Positions 24,345 to 35,985 of a stretch of DNA of 64,000 nt are shown piece after piece (within the stretch, counting starts at the first letter, position 1; every line of letters starts with the position of its first letter). The stretch spans positions 1,992,599-2,056,598 of the forward strand of contig SSBO01000013.1 of NCBI GenBank assembly GCA_005281725.1, written 5' to 3'. Origin of the DNA: Wuchereria bancrofti (lineage: Eukaryota > Nematoda > Chromadorea > Rhabditida > Onchocercidae). Below the pieces are notes generated by a model, which searched no databases, had not been told where the DNA came from, and saw only the letters and a list, made by a program, of their open reading frames with translations. A program made the position numbers and the translations under genes.

Positions 24345-25905
24345 GAGAAAGTTTTTGATAAATTGTGGCCATTCTTTAATAAGGGATTACCACTTTGCTA
24401 AATCTTCCTGTTCTAACGGTTTGTCCCACGAATACTTTTTTTTCCAGAGATTTTGAAGAAATAATTTCAATTTGATGTTTATTGATACGATTAGTTCCAA
24501 GGGTCGTATCGAGACACTATAAATTGTAGGACATTTCTTTTAGTTATTTCCTTTTCTTTCCAGGATTTGAGCTCTGGTGTGATCGTATCGTTGTGGTAAT
24601 CCCAAGGAATACCAAGAGTTTTAATTTTTTCGTTTTTAAACTTGTCGTCTTTCGGTACATAAGCATTGAACTCTTTGTTATTGGATAAGAATCCTCGAAT
24701 ATTCATAGCTGCTTCACTAAATACTTGTTTCACTTCTTGATATTTCTTCGAGGCTTCTTCTGTTGTGGCTGATGATATTAAAACGTTGTCTACGTAAGTT
24801 CTTAGTTTCTTTAGCTAGCTCACTCTCGTTGATTTCTAAATGATGTTTCAGCGTCGCGGAAAGTAGAAATGGTGATGATATTATTCCAAAAGGGACTCTC
24901 TTGAATCGGTAGCACTTGACGTTGTTGATTTCCATTAGGTTTTCTATGTTGTACAGCCATAAAAATCTCGTGCAATTTCTATCAGCCGGTTTTAATTCCA
25001 ACTGTAAAAAAGCCTTTTCTACGTCTGCTACAATGACGTTTTCCATTACCCGAAATCTTAGCAATACTCCGCAAAGATCGGGAAGTGTGGATGATCCACG
25101 GTATAATACTTCGTTTAAACTTCTGTCATTTTTCAAATGGGCCGAAGCGTCGTAAACCACCCTGAGCTTTGTTGTTTCTTGGTTAATTGTAAGAACCTCA
25201 TGATGTGGAAGATAATGTATTATACCCTCCTAATTCATCTCGGGGGTAACTTCTTCGATCATATCACACGCTAATTGTTCTCGAATAGTGTTATCGTAGC
25301 TTTGAAGTAACTCTGGTTCGTCTCGCAGTCTTGTTATAAGTGACTTGAGTCTTCCTAAACATAACCCATAATGACTTTTAAGATTTATCTTTGTTTCTCT
25401 CCACGGCCAACTAACTTGATATCGCCCATTATGTTTACTGATGCTTCTTTTGAATTGGGATAATGCTTTATCGTCGTCCGTTACTTCTGGCTCTTCTTTC
25501 ACACCAATAAGTTCTAATTTCCAAAACTGATCGACATCAGGTACATTGCGACTTATAGTTGTGCAAACATTTGCCGTTTCCACTTGCGTTATATTTGAAT
25601 TTGCTTTGTTAATTTGACCATAACCTGCCACTATTGGTCCTACTTTCGTCTCCACTAAGTAAAATCCCGTATTCGTTTGGCTTTGCTTGGTTCTGTGAAA
25701 TTGAAAAAGTAGTTAGCTCCAATAAGTAAGTCTGGTTTTTTCCATTCACCATGGAGTTCATTTAGTTGTTCGAGATTCTGTTCAGAAAGATCCGCTATTT
25801 GCAAGTCGTTGGTAAGATGGTCAACTGTATTGACTTCCACCTGAATCGTTTCCTCGCTATTTAATCTGATTTCGATTACCGTCTTTCTTCATCGTTTGAA
25901 ATTTT
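24345..25905 (-). mobile_element. Decayed BEL/Pao-type LTR retrotransposon pol fragment
   Basis: Reading down the minus strand from about 25905, the order is a DUF1758-type protease tail (LIGANYFFNF), a peptidase-A17-type linker (DQFWKLELIGVKEE) and a reverse transcriptase. The reverse transcriptase shows VVYDASAH (25131-25154), [22 protein letters not shown] with the first catalytic Asp, and [11 protein letters not shown]. It also has the active-site box as YVDN (about 24795) and SNNKEFNAYVP. Past a frame change near 24493, connection-domain sequence continues to about 24345. It is inactive: there is an in-frame TAG at about 25229, frame breaks near 25655, 24800 and 24493, no RNase H or integrase, and no flanking LTRs in the same orientation. 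It is a genomic relic and gives no sign of recent movement. Confidence 0.85.
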
Positions 25906-26418
25906 ATGGGTATTTCCTTTCCAAATCTTCATTTTTCCTTTAATTCGCAATTAGTTTGCTAAGTTTTCCGACATACGTTTTCCACTTTTTTTTTCTTTTA
26001 AAACCTGTCGAAATGTAGACAAACGGAGATGAAATGCTAAGTAAGCTAAGAAAAGTGCATCACTATAATGGAAAATCAGGGGAGGTTAAAGGTTCATACA
26101 AAAATGAATTAATCAGACGAATGGTTAGTTTAAATGCAATAAAGAAAAAATATTTCCATTAAAGCAACTAACGCTTATAGATATGAATAATTGTCATTGT
26201 GGTTGAGCTAAAATTAATTATTTAAAAAGGAGAAAAACATAACATTTTAATTAATCAAATTTGAAAAAGAATAGAAAATGATTGATGAAATATTTAATAA
26301 ACTTTAGAGAATTTCGAACGAAAGTTTTAAAGAATGATTAAAGCATATAATTAATTAATTACCACATGATGAATAATTATAATATATCTGAATTAATAAT
26401 AAATTAATTTAATCCCAG

Positions 26419-26491
26419 ATTAACAAATTGTGATCCAGCAATAATGGCACCAGAAATGAGCGCTGATGGCTGGTTTGCTGTTTCTGCGTAA
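26419..26491 (+). CDS. Candidate terminal exon of unknown gene
   Basis: After the acceptor TTTAATCCCAG the sequence stays open for 24 codons to TAA at 26489. Its residue content is unlike the AT-biased junk nearby (LTNCDPAIMAPEMSADGWF, then AVSA). G+C rises over this stretch. No donor exon in matching phase was found upstream; if real, its intron would contain the BEL/Pao relic. A further short open run ending in TAA (about 26877-26928, CTECVKDLKWPRRVS) has similar character. Low confidence. Confidence 0.2.
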
Positions 26492-27056
26492 AATGCGATC
26501 AGAAGAAGGATGTTGCTGTTGTTGAATGAAAAAAGAAAAAATATAAATAAATGAATTCGACAACATTAAAGTAAATGAAAGATGAAAGTATAAATGAATT
26601 TAATAGCATTAAAAAAGATTTTGAATACTGAATGAAATTTTGAGTATTTTTCACACCCATCATTGTATCAATAATGAATAAATTAAATTCAATTTGAAAT
26701 TTGAATCAATTACGCTGTATTATTCTTATTTGATTGTAATGGTTAGTGCTCTGATTTTTATGCAATTGTGTATAACAAGTTTTTAAAAAAACCTTGATAA
26801 TTTTAAATAGCAATAGAAAAAAACAACAAGCTTGTGATATTTTATTGCGATAAAGGGATATTACATACAATTATAGATTGCACTGAATGTGTGAAAGATT
26901 TGAAATGGCCAAGGCGTGTGTCGTAAATGTAAGTGGTAATATATTCTTTTATAAATATCATTGGTAATATTCTCGGGCTTCAATTTTCTTTTCCTTTTGT
27001 TCAACTTCGTCATAAAACTGAGATATTCTCATTACTATAATTGAGGATATTAGGAG

Positions 27057-27209
27057 ATGGGACTTTTTTCAAAATTAGTAATAGTAATAGCTTCCTTAAT
27101 ATTCGTTTATGTTTTTCAAATGTCTAAAGTTACAAAAAAGGGAAGAATCAAGATTTCATGTATTCTTTATAAGAAATCGTCTGACAGTTATGAATACTAT
27201 AAAGTATGA
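27057..27209 (+). CDS. Small ORF with signal-peptide-like start (50 aa)
   Basis: ATG to TGA encodes 50 residues: MGLFSK, a hydrophobic core of about 14 residues (LVIVIASLIFVYVF), then a basic, Tyr-rich tail with one Cys (ISCILYKKSSDSYEYY). The layout fits a tiny secreted or membrane peptide. No homology is recognised and chance is a serious alternative in such AT-rich DNA. Confidence 0.2.
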   Translation: MGLFSKLVIVIASLIFVYVFQMSKVTKKGRIKISCILYKKSSDSYEYYKV

Positions 27210-30200
27210 TAAAAATAGTTATATTTAACTAGGCTACAAATTTCGATAAATTGTTTCGAAACTTGGTAAATTATTTTAAAAATTCCCCTGGAATCACTTC
27301 GATTTCCGACACAGTTGAGCAAGCGTTGAGTGTATTGAATTAACATGACAACTGTGAATGATTATATTAATTTCCAGAAAAGCTCGCAATATTTACACGT
27401 GATAGACTAGTTTACGTGGGTGAGCAGTGACTACTGATCCTTTAACTGGAAAACTAACAGTGTTATAGAGGCATTACATCCGCAATCTTTGTGGAATTTC
27501 TTTCTCTTGAATGTGTTCGTGGTTATTTGAATATCATGCAAATTAATATTCTAAAATTCTTGTACCCCGATTATCACCAACACCCATCATTATGCGTCAT
27601 TCATCATCAATTATCGATCATTCATTGTCATCGTCAACATCAACAAATATTGTGACAAACAAAATATGCTAATTTTTTGAAGTCAGGAATTTAGGTGACA
27701 GATCAGAAATGTAGTGCAATGTTTCTCAAAATTCATCCTGTAATTAATTTATAGTAAAGAATGAATGTTTATCATCATCGTCCTTTGCATCATCCGTTTT
27801 TACTTTATACCGTAAATGATTGAATTCATTTGATTTTATGGGAAAATAATTTCTGAGACTATTCAAAAATTTTTCGATTATAGATTAATATAAATCTCAT
27901 TTAATGCATCATGGAAAATTATTCATTTTCAGCGATTATTTGCGTGATCAAAAAGTGACAACTAGTTGAATGATATAGGGCTGACTCTTTTGTTTTGGTA
28001 AAACTGAATTTTCTTTCTTTTTTTTTAATCAATTTTCCAATGATTCTTATAAGAAACCAAAAAATAATACTGACTGAGAGTTCCGATATCTCTGTGTTTT
28101 TCTTTATATTATTCCTTATGAAAATATTATAACTCCAAAGAGTTTACACTAACTTTACCTCAAATATTCTTTCATTAGCTTAAATCGTATTTATTGTAGA
28201 ACTTTATTGTTATTTAGCTTACATGCTTCAGTCTAATAATAAATCTCCTCTTTTTTTGACTGGTAAAGTAATGAAATGATAAGACGAATTAAAAAAAAAA
28301 ACGATTTAGCAATATTAAGCAGTAAAAATTTCATTTAGCTATTACATCGTTTTTTTTTTTTTGAAAAATATGTTATAGTCTCCTTTTTTAGAAAAAAAAA
28401 TTTGGCAAATCAGGAAAAATCATTTCAAGATAATTGCTGTGTTTATCGAAAAAAAGAAAAATTGGGTCAAGTTTAGTCATCTGACAAATGGCATGACATT
28501 TTGCTATTGATGAAATCGTTGAAATTTTCGGTGAATGAATATGATGCAAATAGGAAAAAATGAAAGTAAACAACATTCATTCATCCTTTACTATAATAAA
28601 TTACAATAAATAACTCTTTTACTTACTAAAATATATTATATTTGTAAGTAGAATTATATTTTCAACTAAATAATATTGACCAAAAAGTTAATGATTTAAT
28701 TGATAACTGCAGCCTAAATTTGTGTCATCGTTAATTGCTTGACATTTATGAAAATGTGAAAAAAATAAAAATAAAATTTGTTCCATTATACGTCTAATCT
28801 CAACAGTGATATAAATATACGAGTGTAAATGATCAATGATAATAAAGTTTATAACAAAAAATAATCTTTCATTCATTTCAAGAAATTCTTTAAGAGAAGG
28901 ATAATTCCAAGCATTCATTTTCTATATCTAATTTTCTTAAATAGTTGAAATTTAAATAGCTTCTTGGGTTATTCATTTTAAAAAGTATACATGTCTCCAA
29001 TAATAAATGGATCAGTCAAATTAATTGCTTCAGCAGGTGACTGAAGAAAATTCATTCTCTATTGTTTTTGATTTCGGGATATGATTCGGAAAATTCACTA
29101 CTTTATTTTTTGATAATGCTTCATATTTTATTTAACTATTCGTCATCAAAGTAGCAAAAAAAAAAATTTGTAATCTGTCAAAAAAAAAGAATTTATTTAT
29201 CGATTGATCTTTGGATGCTAATCGTAAAAACTAAATATATAGGTGATAAAGCAGGAGAAATCATTATTGAAAAATAATTCACGGATTACAAACGGTTGCA
29301 AATCAAAACATAATGAATTATCAGCGACGATTTAATTATGATATTACTACCTCAGAGTTACTCCAAAAACTAAGGTTTCAGCAATTAATAATTATTTCAA
29401 ATAGCTTTATAATTATGCTACTTGTAGTACTATAAAAAGGATTCAACGATTTTATCATTAGTAATCAGATCATTTCTATGATATTAATAAATAATAATGA
29501 TAATTGCTATCATCATGATAAGAATTTGTGATCAAAAGTGATTAAAATATGAAATATTTGTAGAAATCAATGATAGTAATAGATGAAAATGTATACTGTT
29601 ATTTTCAGAAATTTAAATGATGAAAAATCCTATTTGAAAAGCGACAAAAAAATTATTATGATGTGTGGCTTTTTTGAAAACAGTCATTTATGCTATCATT
29701 TACAATTAACAAATACACATTATACGGTTTTAAATTTATAATAATTTTTAGCACTATTTTTAAAGTCTTTTCCATCAATAATACCTTCTTATTAAATTTC
29801 TTCAAATAGTAAATTTAATTAAGCAGGTTAATAACACTGAATTAACTTGATAAAAGTAAAACTAAATGATTCATTATAGCAATCTTGTAACAATTATTGT
29901 ATATTACATTATTATTGTATTATTAAATATTATTATATATCTTATTGATTATTATACATTTTGTCAGTAATATGTTTTGTTCATTATTTTTTACCTTATT
30001 AATACCTTATTAATAATATGCAATTATTTGTTTTGAGAAATAATTGAAAATCTTCTAATAACATTCACGTTCATGTACATATTTCATAACTTCTAAATTT
30101 TTCTACTAAAAATTAATTCCGATTAAATTAATTAATTTCAGCTTAAAATTTCACTAACTAATTTCAATTTATTCATTTTCTCACAATTCAATTTATCATG

Positions 30201-30364
30201 TTTTTTCTCCGTCCCTCTCTCATAACGTTTATATTTTTCTTTTAAAAAAAATTTATGTTAAGTTAACTAATTTCAGCTTCAAATTTTACTAACTATCTTA
30301 ATCTATTACTTTTCGTTTTTTTAACAATTAATATTATCATTAAATGATAATAATATTATTTTAG

Positions 30365-31137
30365 CCAGTTATATTTAATGTTGAATGTCCACGTGGACGT
30401 GTTTTTGGTGCAACGCCACATATTGGCGTTATAATGCCACAATGTAAAACTATCATTTATTGTACATTTCATTCGGAACGTATCACACGTGTACCTGATG
30501 ACGGAATTTATATTTATAGCATTTTTCAAAAAGCAGTTAATTATGATCAATTTATTGATGCACAAAATGATAAGGAAAAAGAACGAATAGCACGAAAAGT
30601 AATAAAAATTTCTTTTTTTTAATTATTTTTTAAAAATTTTATAATAAAAAAGTTTATAAATAAAAATAAAAGAACCTTTTCAAATTTAAATTTATTAAAG
30701 TTTAAGAAATTGTAAATATAAATAGGAAAAGTGTTTTTTTTTTGCTTTTTTTAATTGTAATTTTGAATATAGATAATTCTTTTATAATTTTATATCAAAA
30801 GAATTTATGAATAAAAATAAAAAATTCATTAAAATTTAAGAAATTAAAATCATAAGTAAGAGATATGTTGTGTGTGTGTGTTTTTTTTTTAATATAGATT
30901 TTAATTTTCAATTTTTTTTTTCAAACTATTATCCAGATTTGGTCACAACATCGTGGTAAGTGCTTCGAATGCCTTCGTCTAACAGTAGCTTTTGAACCAC
31001 GACGAGCAACCGTACATGAGCAACACATTGAGGTGTATTGTGATGAAATACCTGGTAAATTTCAACATATTGCACCGAAATTATCAAAAGAGGAATTACC
31101 AACCAGTCAACTACCATCTGCTAAAGAAATGCAGTGA
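30365..31137 (+). CDS. MSP-like-domain protein, last two exons
   Basis: Exons 30365-30598 and 30937-31137 (TGA) join in phase 0 and give a 144-residue C-terminus. Residues 5-60 follow the major-sperm-protein/VAP immunoglobulin-like pattern: a strand with FNVECPRGRVF, then ATPHIGVIMPQ where MSP domains have a Gly-Ile/Val-Ile-x-Pro turn, then strands IIYCTFHSE and YIYSIFQKAV. The rest is charged (DKEKERIARK), a Cys pair (CFECLRLTVAFEP), and a polar tail. MSP-domain proteins act in sperm motility or at ER-membrane contacts; which applies here is unknown. The first strands of the domain must be encoded upstream and were not found. A perfect donor-like GTAAGT sits inside the second exon at 30956, but the open frame continues across it. 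An ASH/hydin-type fold is an alternative assignment. Confidence 0.6.
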
Positions 31138-34100
31138 ACGGAAGTAAACACAACAAAATATTTCTTAAAAAAAATTGTTTTTAGTGCTATTGAAAAAATT
31201 TTTCATCCTTTTTCTAAGCTATAAAATTTTCATATTTTATTTATATTATTTTCTAAAATTTAAATTTAACGAAATTAGATTTAGCGAAGTGATTTTTTTT
31301 TTTTGAAAATATTGTTTTAAAATTGAAATTCTAAATCATTTGTCATCAAAATTTGATCGTCAAATAAGAATGAATGATACGAAATGTATTCATCTTTTTT
31401 TATATTTTACAAAAAAAGAGTTTAAAAATAAAATATTTCTGAAATTTAAATTTATTGTAATTCGAGAAATTGTAAGGAAGAGAAGGTTTTTTCTTTTTTT
31501 TTTTTTTAATTCTGTTACATTTAATAAAAAGACGTTTTACACTATTTCTCTTTTTCTTTTTTTTTTTTTAAAGAACAACTTCATTTAATTTATAGTTATT
31601 TTACACTTTACATTGTGGCAGAAATACATAATACTTTCAGGATTCTTTATTAACAATTTAATTACCTAAAATTAATTAATTGATGTAATGCATTTATGAG
31701 TTTCATCAAAATATTCCTCTATATTGAATTAAAAATGCATGAATAATCGTATTATTTAAAGAAATAATTCTTAATTCGAAATTATAAAATCATTTTATAT
31801 CAATCGATTTAATTCACTTGGCTTAATTGAAGAAAAGTTGGCTGGAAATAATCACATTTATTTATCAAATAAGTGATGTTACTCTATCATTTGAGTCTTA
31901 TAAGATTAAAGCAAATAATTATATGAAGAAAGAAAGGAGTGGAAAAAGGAGCGTAATTAGATCAAAATTAAATTCAACTAAGTTTCAAAAAGCATAATTA
32001 GATCAAAATTAAATTTAGCTAAGTTTCAAAAGATGAATGCATTAACATATTTAACTTATTATAATCAGTCATTGCAATTATTAATTTTCCAACTAATAGC
32101 ATCTATAACAATTATTGCTATCCTATCATTTTTACAATTTGCAATTCCTAATTTTCCATTTATCTTTTAATTTTTAAACCATATAAAACTTATTGTTCTA
32201 TTTTGCTTGACCTTTCCCTATCAGATCATACCTTCTTCGTTTATCATTATCATTGCTATTTGTTAACCTTTGTTAGCGCAATCAACCGAATACTTCCATA
32301 CATGCATTCATCTTTTTAACATTTTTTTATCATTATTAGATGTGATTCGTCTAAAGATATTATTACACTTTGTTTCACACATATATTTTCATATATATGA
32401 ATTAAGAAATCATATATCCTTAATCGATTATCAATTTTACATCATTTCACCACTCAGACATGGAATTTTTTTTTCCTTTTTTACAAATATTGTTTTTCAA
32501 GCTGATTTAATGACATCAGCTCTTAACAAATTTCAATTCAAGAAATTTCTCTTATAGTTAGAAACTTACGAACACTTATGATTAGAAGATTTTGTCTTTG
32601 ATCAATTAATTTAAATAATAAATTGCAGGAATGTTTTAGAAACTATTCCATTAACATCTGCAGCACTCTTAATTTAAATTTCCATCTCATAAAATAAAAA
32701 ACTAATTGAATTCCCACCTCATAAAATAGAAAAGAAAATCGTTTCGGGACAAGTCTAGCGCTCTGCTGCAATGTTAAATCATTTTTCGATGCTAACTTAA
32801 CCACAGATTTCAGCTCATCATTTTGTCGCAACCATGCTTGGAAGTATAATTTCTCCCTTATTGTTCTTTCAATCAAAATTTGAATTACCCATATCATATC
32901 AAATCTTCACTTAGCTCACATTTAAACTTTCATATATTCAATCATTAGTATCTTAAGTATTAGTTCGTTCGTTCTAGTGCTGTCAATAATTCAGAAAGAT
33001 TATGAAGAAATGAAATTCAAAGACTCTTCCTGCTATAATTTGAACGAAAGTAACACAATTGTCAATAATGTGAATGTGACAGAATCAATAATCTTTGGAT
33101 TATTTCTAAGAAAATAGTATCAATACTACATTCCTCATTTTTGGATTAGTATATTATCTAATTTTAGAAAGATATCAATAATAGCTTAGGGTATTCGAGT
33201 AGCAAATTGAGGGATGTGTCGTGTTTAAACTGTTTAAACTAATCAATAAGATAGTAAAAAAATTAAATTGATAGAACATTAAACAATTTGTTGCAATTTT
33301 TTTTCTTTTTTTGTAAAGCATGCAATTAATAGCATTTACATAAATGAAATAAAAAAGTATATTATTTCTTACAATTAATGACTCTTCATCACAAATATTA
33401 TTTGAATTGAAGTTTTTTCTCATTTTTAAAATCGAATTATATAATAATTTTAAAATGCAACAATCTAAGAGAGTACAAGAGATATATATGACAAAAAAAG
33501 AGAAAGCCTTACTGATAGATGAACAATTGTTTTGATCGTGTGCAGCACTTCAAACAAATCTATTCATTTCATGAAACAAAAATATATCGAAGAAAGGATT
33601 TCTATAAATTTGAATAATTAGCAAATTTTACCAATAAATAATAAATAAATTTACTGCAACAATAGGTATGCAAATTAAAGAAATAAATTCAATACAAATA
33701 AACAATTGAAGGAGAAAAGGCGACAGGCGGCACACGTATGATGAATAATGTCATGCATAATAATTTATGAGCATAAACATATATAAATACAGCGAAAAAA
33801 AAAATAAAAAGGAACTTCATAATAGCATATTTAGCAAAATTTATGCCTAAGATATAATTTTAAAATTCTAACTTTCGAAAAAAAGAATTTGAAATCATAT
33901 CAATTTAAATCAATTTGAATACATATAAGAAAAGCTATCTTACAATGCAATATGATTGATAAAAACAAAAAATATCGAAGAGAAAGAAAACGAAGCTAAT
34001 TACCATAATATCAAATAATTTAAGTAGTATCAGTCATATTGAAACATCATTCCAACTTAACTCCATAATAATCGTTAACTCAAAGAAAAAAAAAGAACAT

Positions 34101-34312
34101 AAATCCTTACTTTCTTACAAATATAATATATTTGTTTAGTTTCATTTTAGGAAAGATTCATTAACTTTCAGTTAGTCATAAAATAAAATGTATAATCTAG
34201 TTGAAACACTGATTACAAAATATGATTTAAATGACTGACAGAACATAAAAAAAGGAAATGCAGAATGATAAATTAAATCTAGAACGAAAAAAAAAGAGGA
34301 TCATGTAAAAAA
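31138..34312. other. Intergenic between convergent genes, no gene seen
   Basis: The interval holds the 3' ends of the MSP-like (+) and K-Cl cotransporter (-) genes. A minus-strand frame at 32643-32897 has moderately normal residue content (WLRQNDELKSVVKLASKND) but no homology that I recognise; it could be a worn gene or transposon fragment. The frame at 32270-32557 has no ATG and was not called. Confidence 0.45.
31951..32032. repeat. 41-bp tandem duplication
   Basis: Two imperfect head-to-tail copies share the core ATAATTAGATCAAAATTAAA and TAAGTTTCAAAA. They are intergenic with no coding content. Confidence 0.65.
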
Positions 34313-35946
34313 TTAAGCAGTTGAAGTAAGAGTTTCTGCTCCACCACCACGCACAAAAAGAACTCTTGGTAAGCCTGCTGTAAGCTCGTCTAAATAATGC
34401 AAATAATCTGTGAAACCTGAAATTTTGAAATATTTTGTGAATAAATTTATGTAAATCGTACAACTGCAAAAGAATTTTTCGCTTTTTGATAGAAAATGAA
34501 TTTGAAATTATTTGAAGTATAAAAAATTATAGCAAATATTAGTTATATTATAGTTTTATATACTTGGTATTGCTATGTAAGATGTTGCTTTCATTAAAAA
34601 ATGTAAAAAAAACAATGAAATTTGCTTGAGATAATTTTTAACTGTTGTTGAATACTCGGAAGATTTTAATGCATTAAAATTATGATAAATATCAAAACCT
34701 TCTTTCACATCGGGAGGTTTTGGAAGATTAAGTAATATCAATTGACTTTTTTCGGATGTCTTCCTGAACAGAGCATTCAAACGAGTCGCTGTGTGCATTT
34801 TGTGAACCTAAAAATTACATTCGTTTTACGGATATGTTTTACGGATGTTTACAGATATAGCTCGTTTTACGAATTACAATTGTTGCATTAATTATGAGAT
34901 GGAAATTGCTAATTCGGCAAATAAATGAGAAGAATTGCTAGTGTGTAAAAATTTGTTCATTTTATTTGATTATTTTATGTCTAAAGTTAAATCAAAAAAA
35001 CCGAGAGAGAAGTGATAATATATAGTTATATTAAATAATAAATAATTTGCTTTATGTTTTAGCTCTAAAATTTGAAATAACAAAATGAAACATAGAGCTA
35101 GATTAAAAAACAAATCCAAACAAACTGTTAACTTACGATTAAAAAAAAAAAGAAAGAAAAAACACAACTGATCAACGGTAAAAAAAGCAAAAGAAATGGA
35201 AACCTTTCGCCTGTCTAAATTTTGTAAGCGTTTTATTCTTTCATTGTCATGCTTGATATCCTCATCACGTATTCGTAGTTTCTTCACAATTTTTCTCCTA
35301 TAATAATAATAATTAATAATAATAAAAATAATAATAATAAATAGCCTCAAATAGCAGGAGCAAATTATCTGTGCTCTAATTGTGTATTTAAAGTAATACG
35401 TCGAAATTTTCAATTAAAACTTGCACACAGATATATGCAATTTGAAAGCAAACCCTAACTCTGTTTCTGTCGGAAATGTTTGAACATCTCGATTTTCTAT
35501 ATTTACTGAAATAAACAAACATATGTTATTTTAGCATTAAAAACAAGTATACAATATGGAGAAAAAAAAGACAATTCAAATAAAAATTACAAGAAAAAAA
35601 GATTTAAAATGAAATCGGATTCCTTACAAACATTTGTAAATCATTTCGAAACTATCACTGATTTTTTTCTCACCATCAAATTGATGAACGGAATAAGAAT
35701 TCTCAATAAAAGAGAAAAAGTAATAATAATTACTAAAAATTCTCGAAAAATAAAAGATTACATTCTAAATTCATATCTTGAATGACTGGATCATCATCAA
35801 CTTTACCATCACCATTCTCTTCAACATCGACTGCAATATCACCAGCATGTTTTTCAATGCAGAAACGATTTTTTTTCATCGGCTACAAACATATTAAAAA
35901 AAAAATTTAACATAAAACATTTCTTACAATATATCAAATAATTATC

Positions 35947-35985
<39 letters not shown>

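Larger units (their letters stand above)
25906..30364. other. Mostly non-coding interval with a few weak exon-like fragments
   Basis: AT-rich DNA between the retroelement relic and the MSP-like exons. Apart from the fragments listed separately (26419-26491 and 27057-27209) I see only short frames. It should contain the missing 5' exons of the MSP-like gene at 30365, but I could not place them; a 17-codon frame at 28991 (MSPIINGSVKL) ends in the wrong phase. Confidence 0.45.

Noticed and set aside
28991..29038. Short MSPIINGSVKL frame as first exon of the MSP-like gene
   Set aside because: Only about 16 codons, ends in a phase that does not fit exon 30365, and its donor is weak.
32270..32557. 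95-codon plus-strand frame
   Set aside because: Starts at TTG, hydrophobic low-information composition, no splice or homology support.
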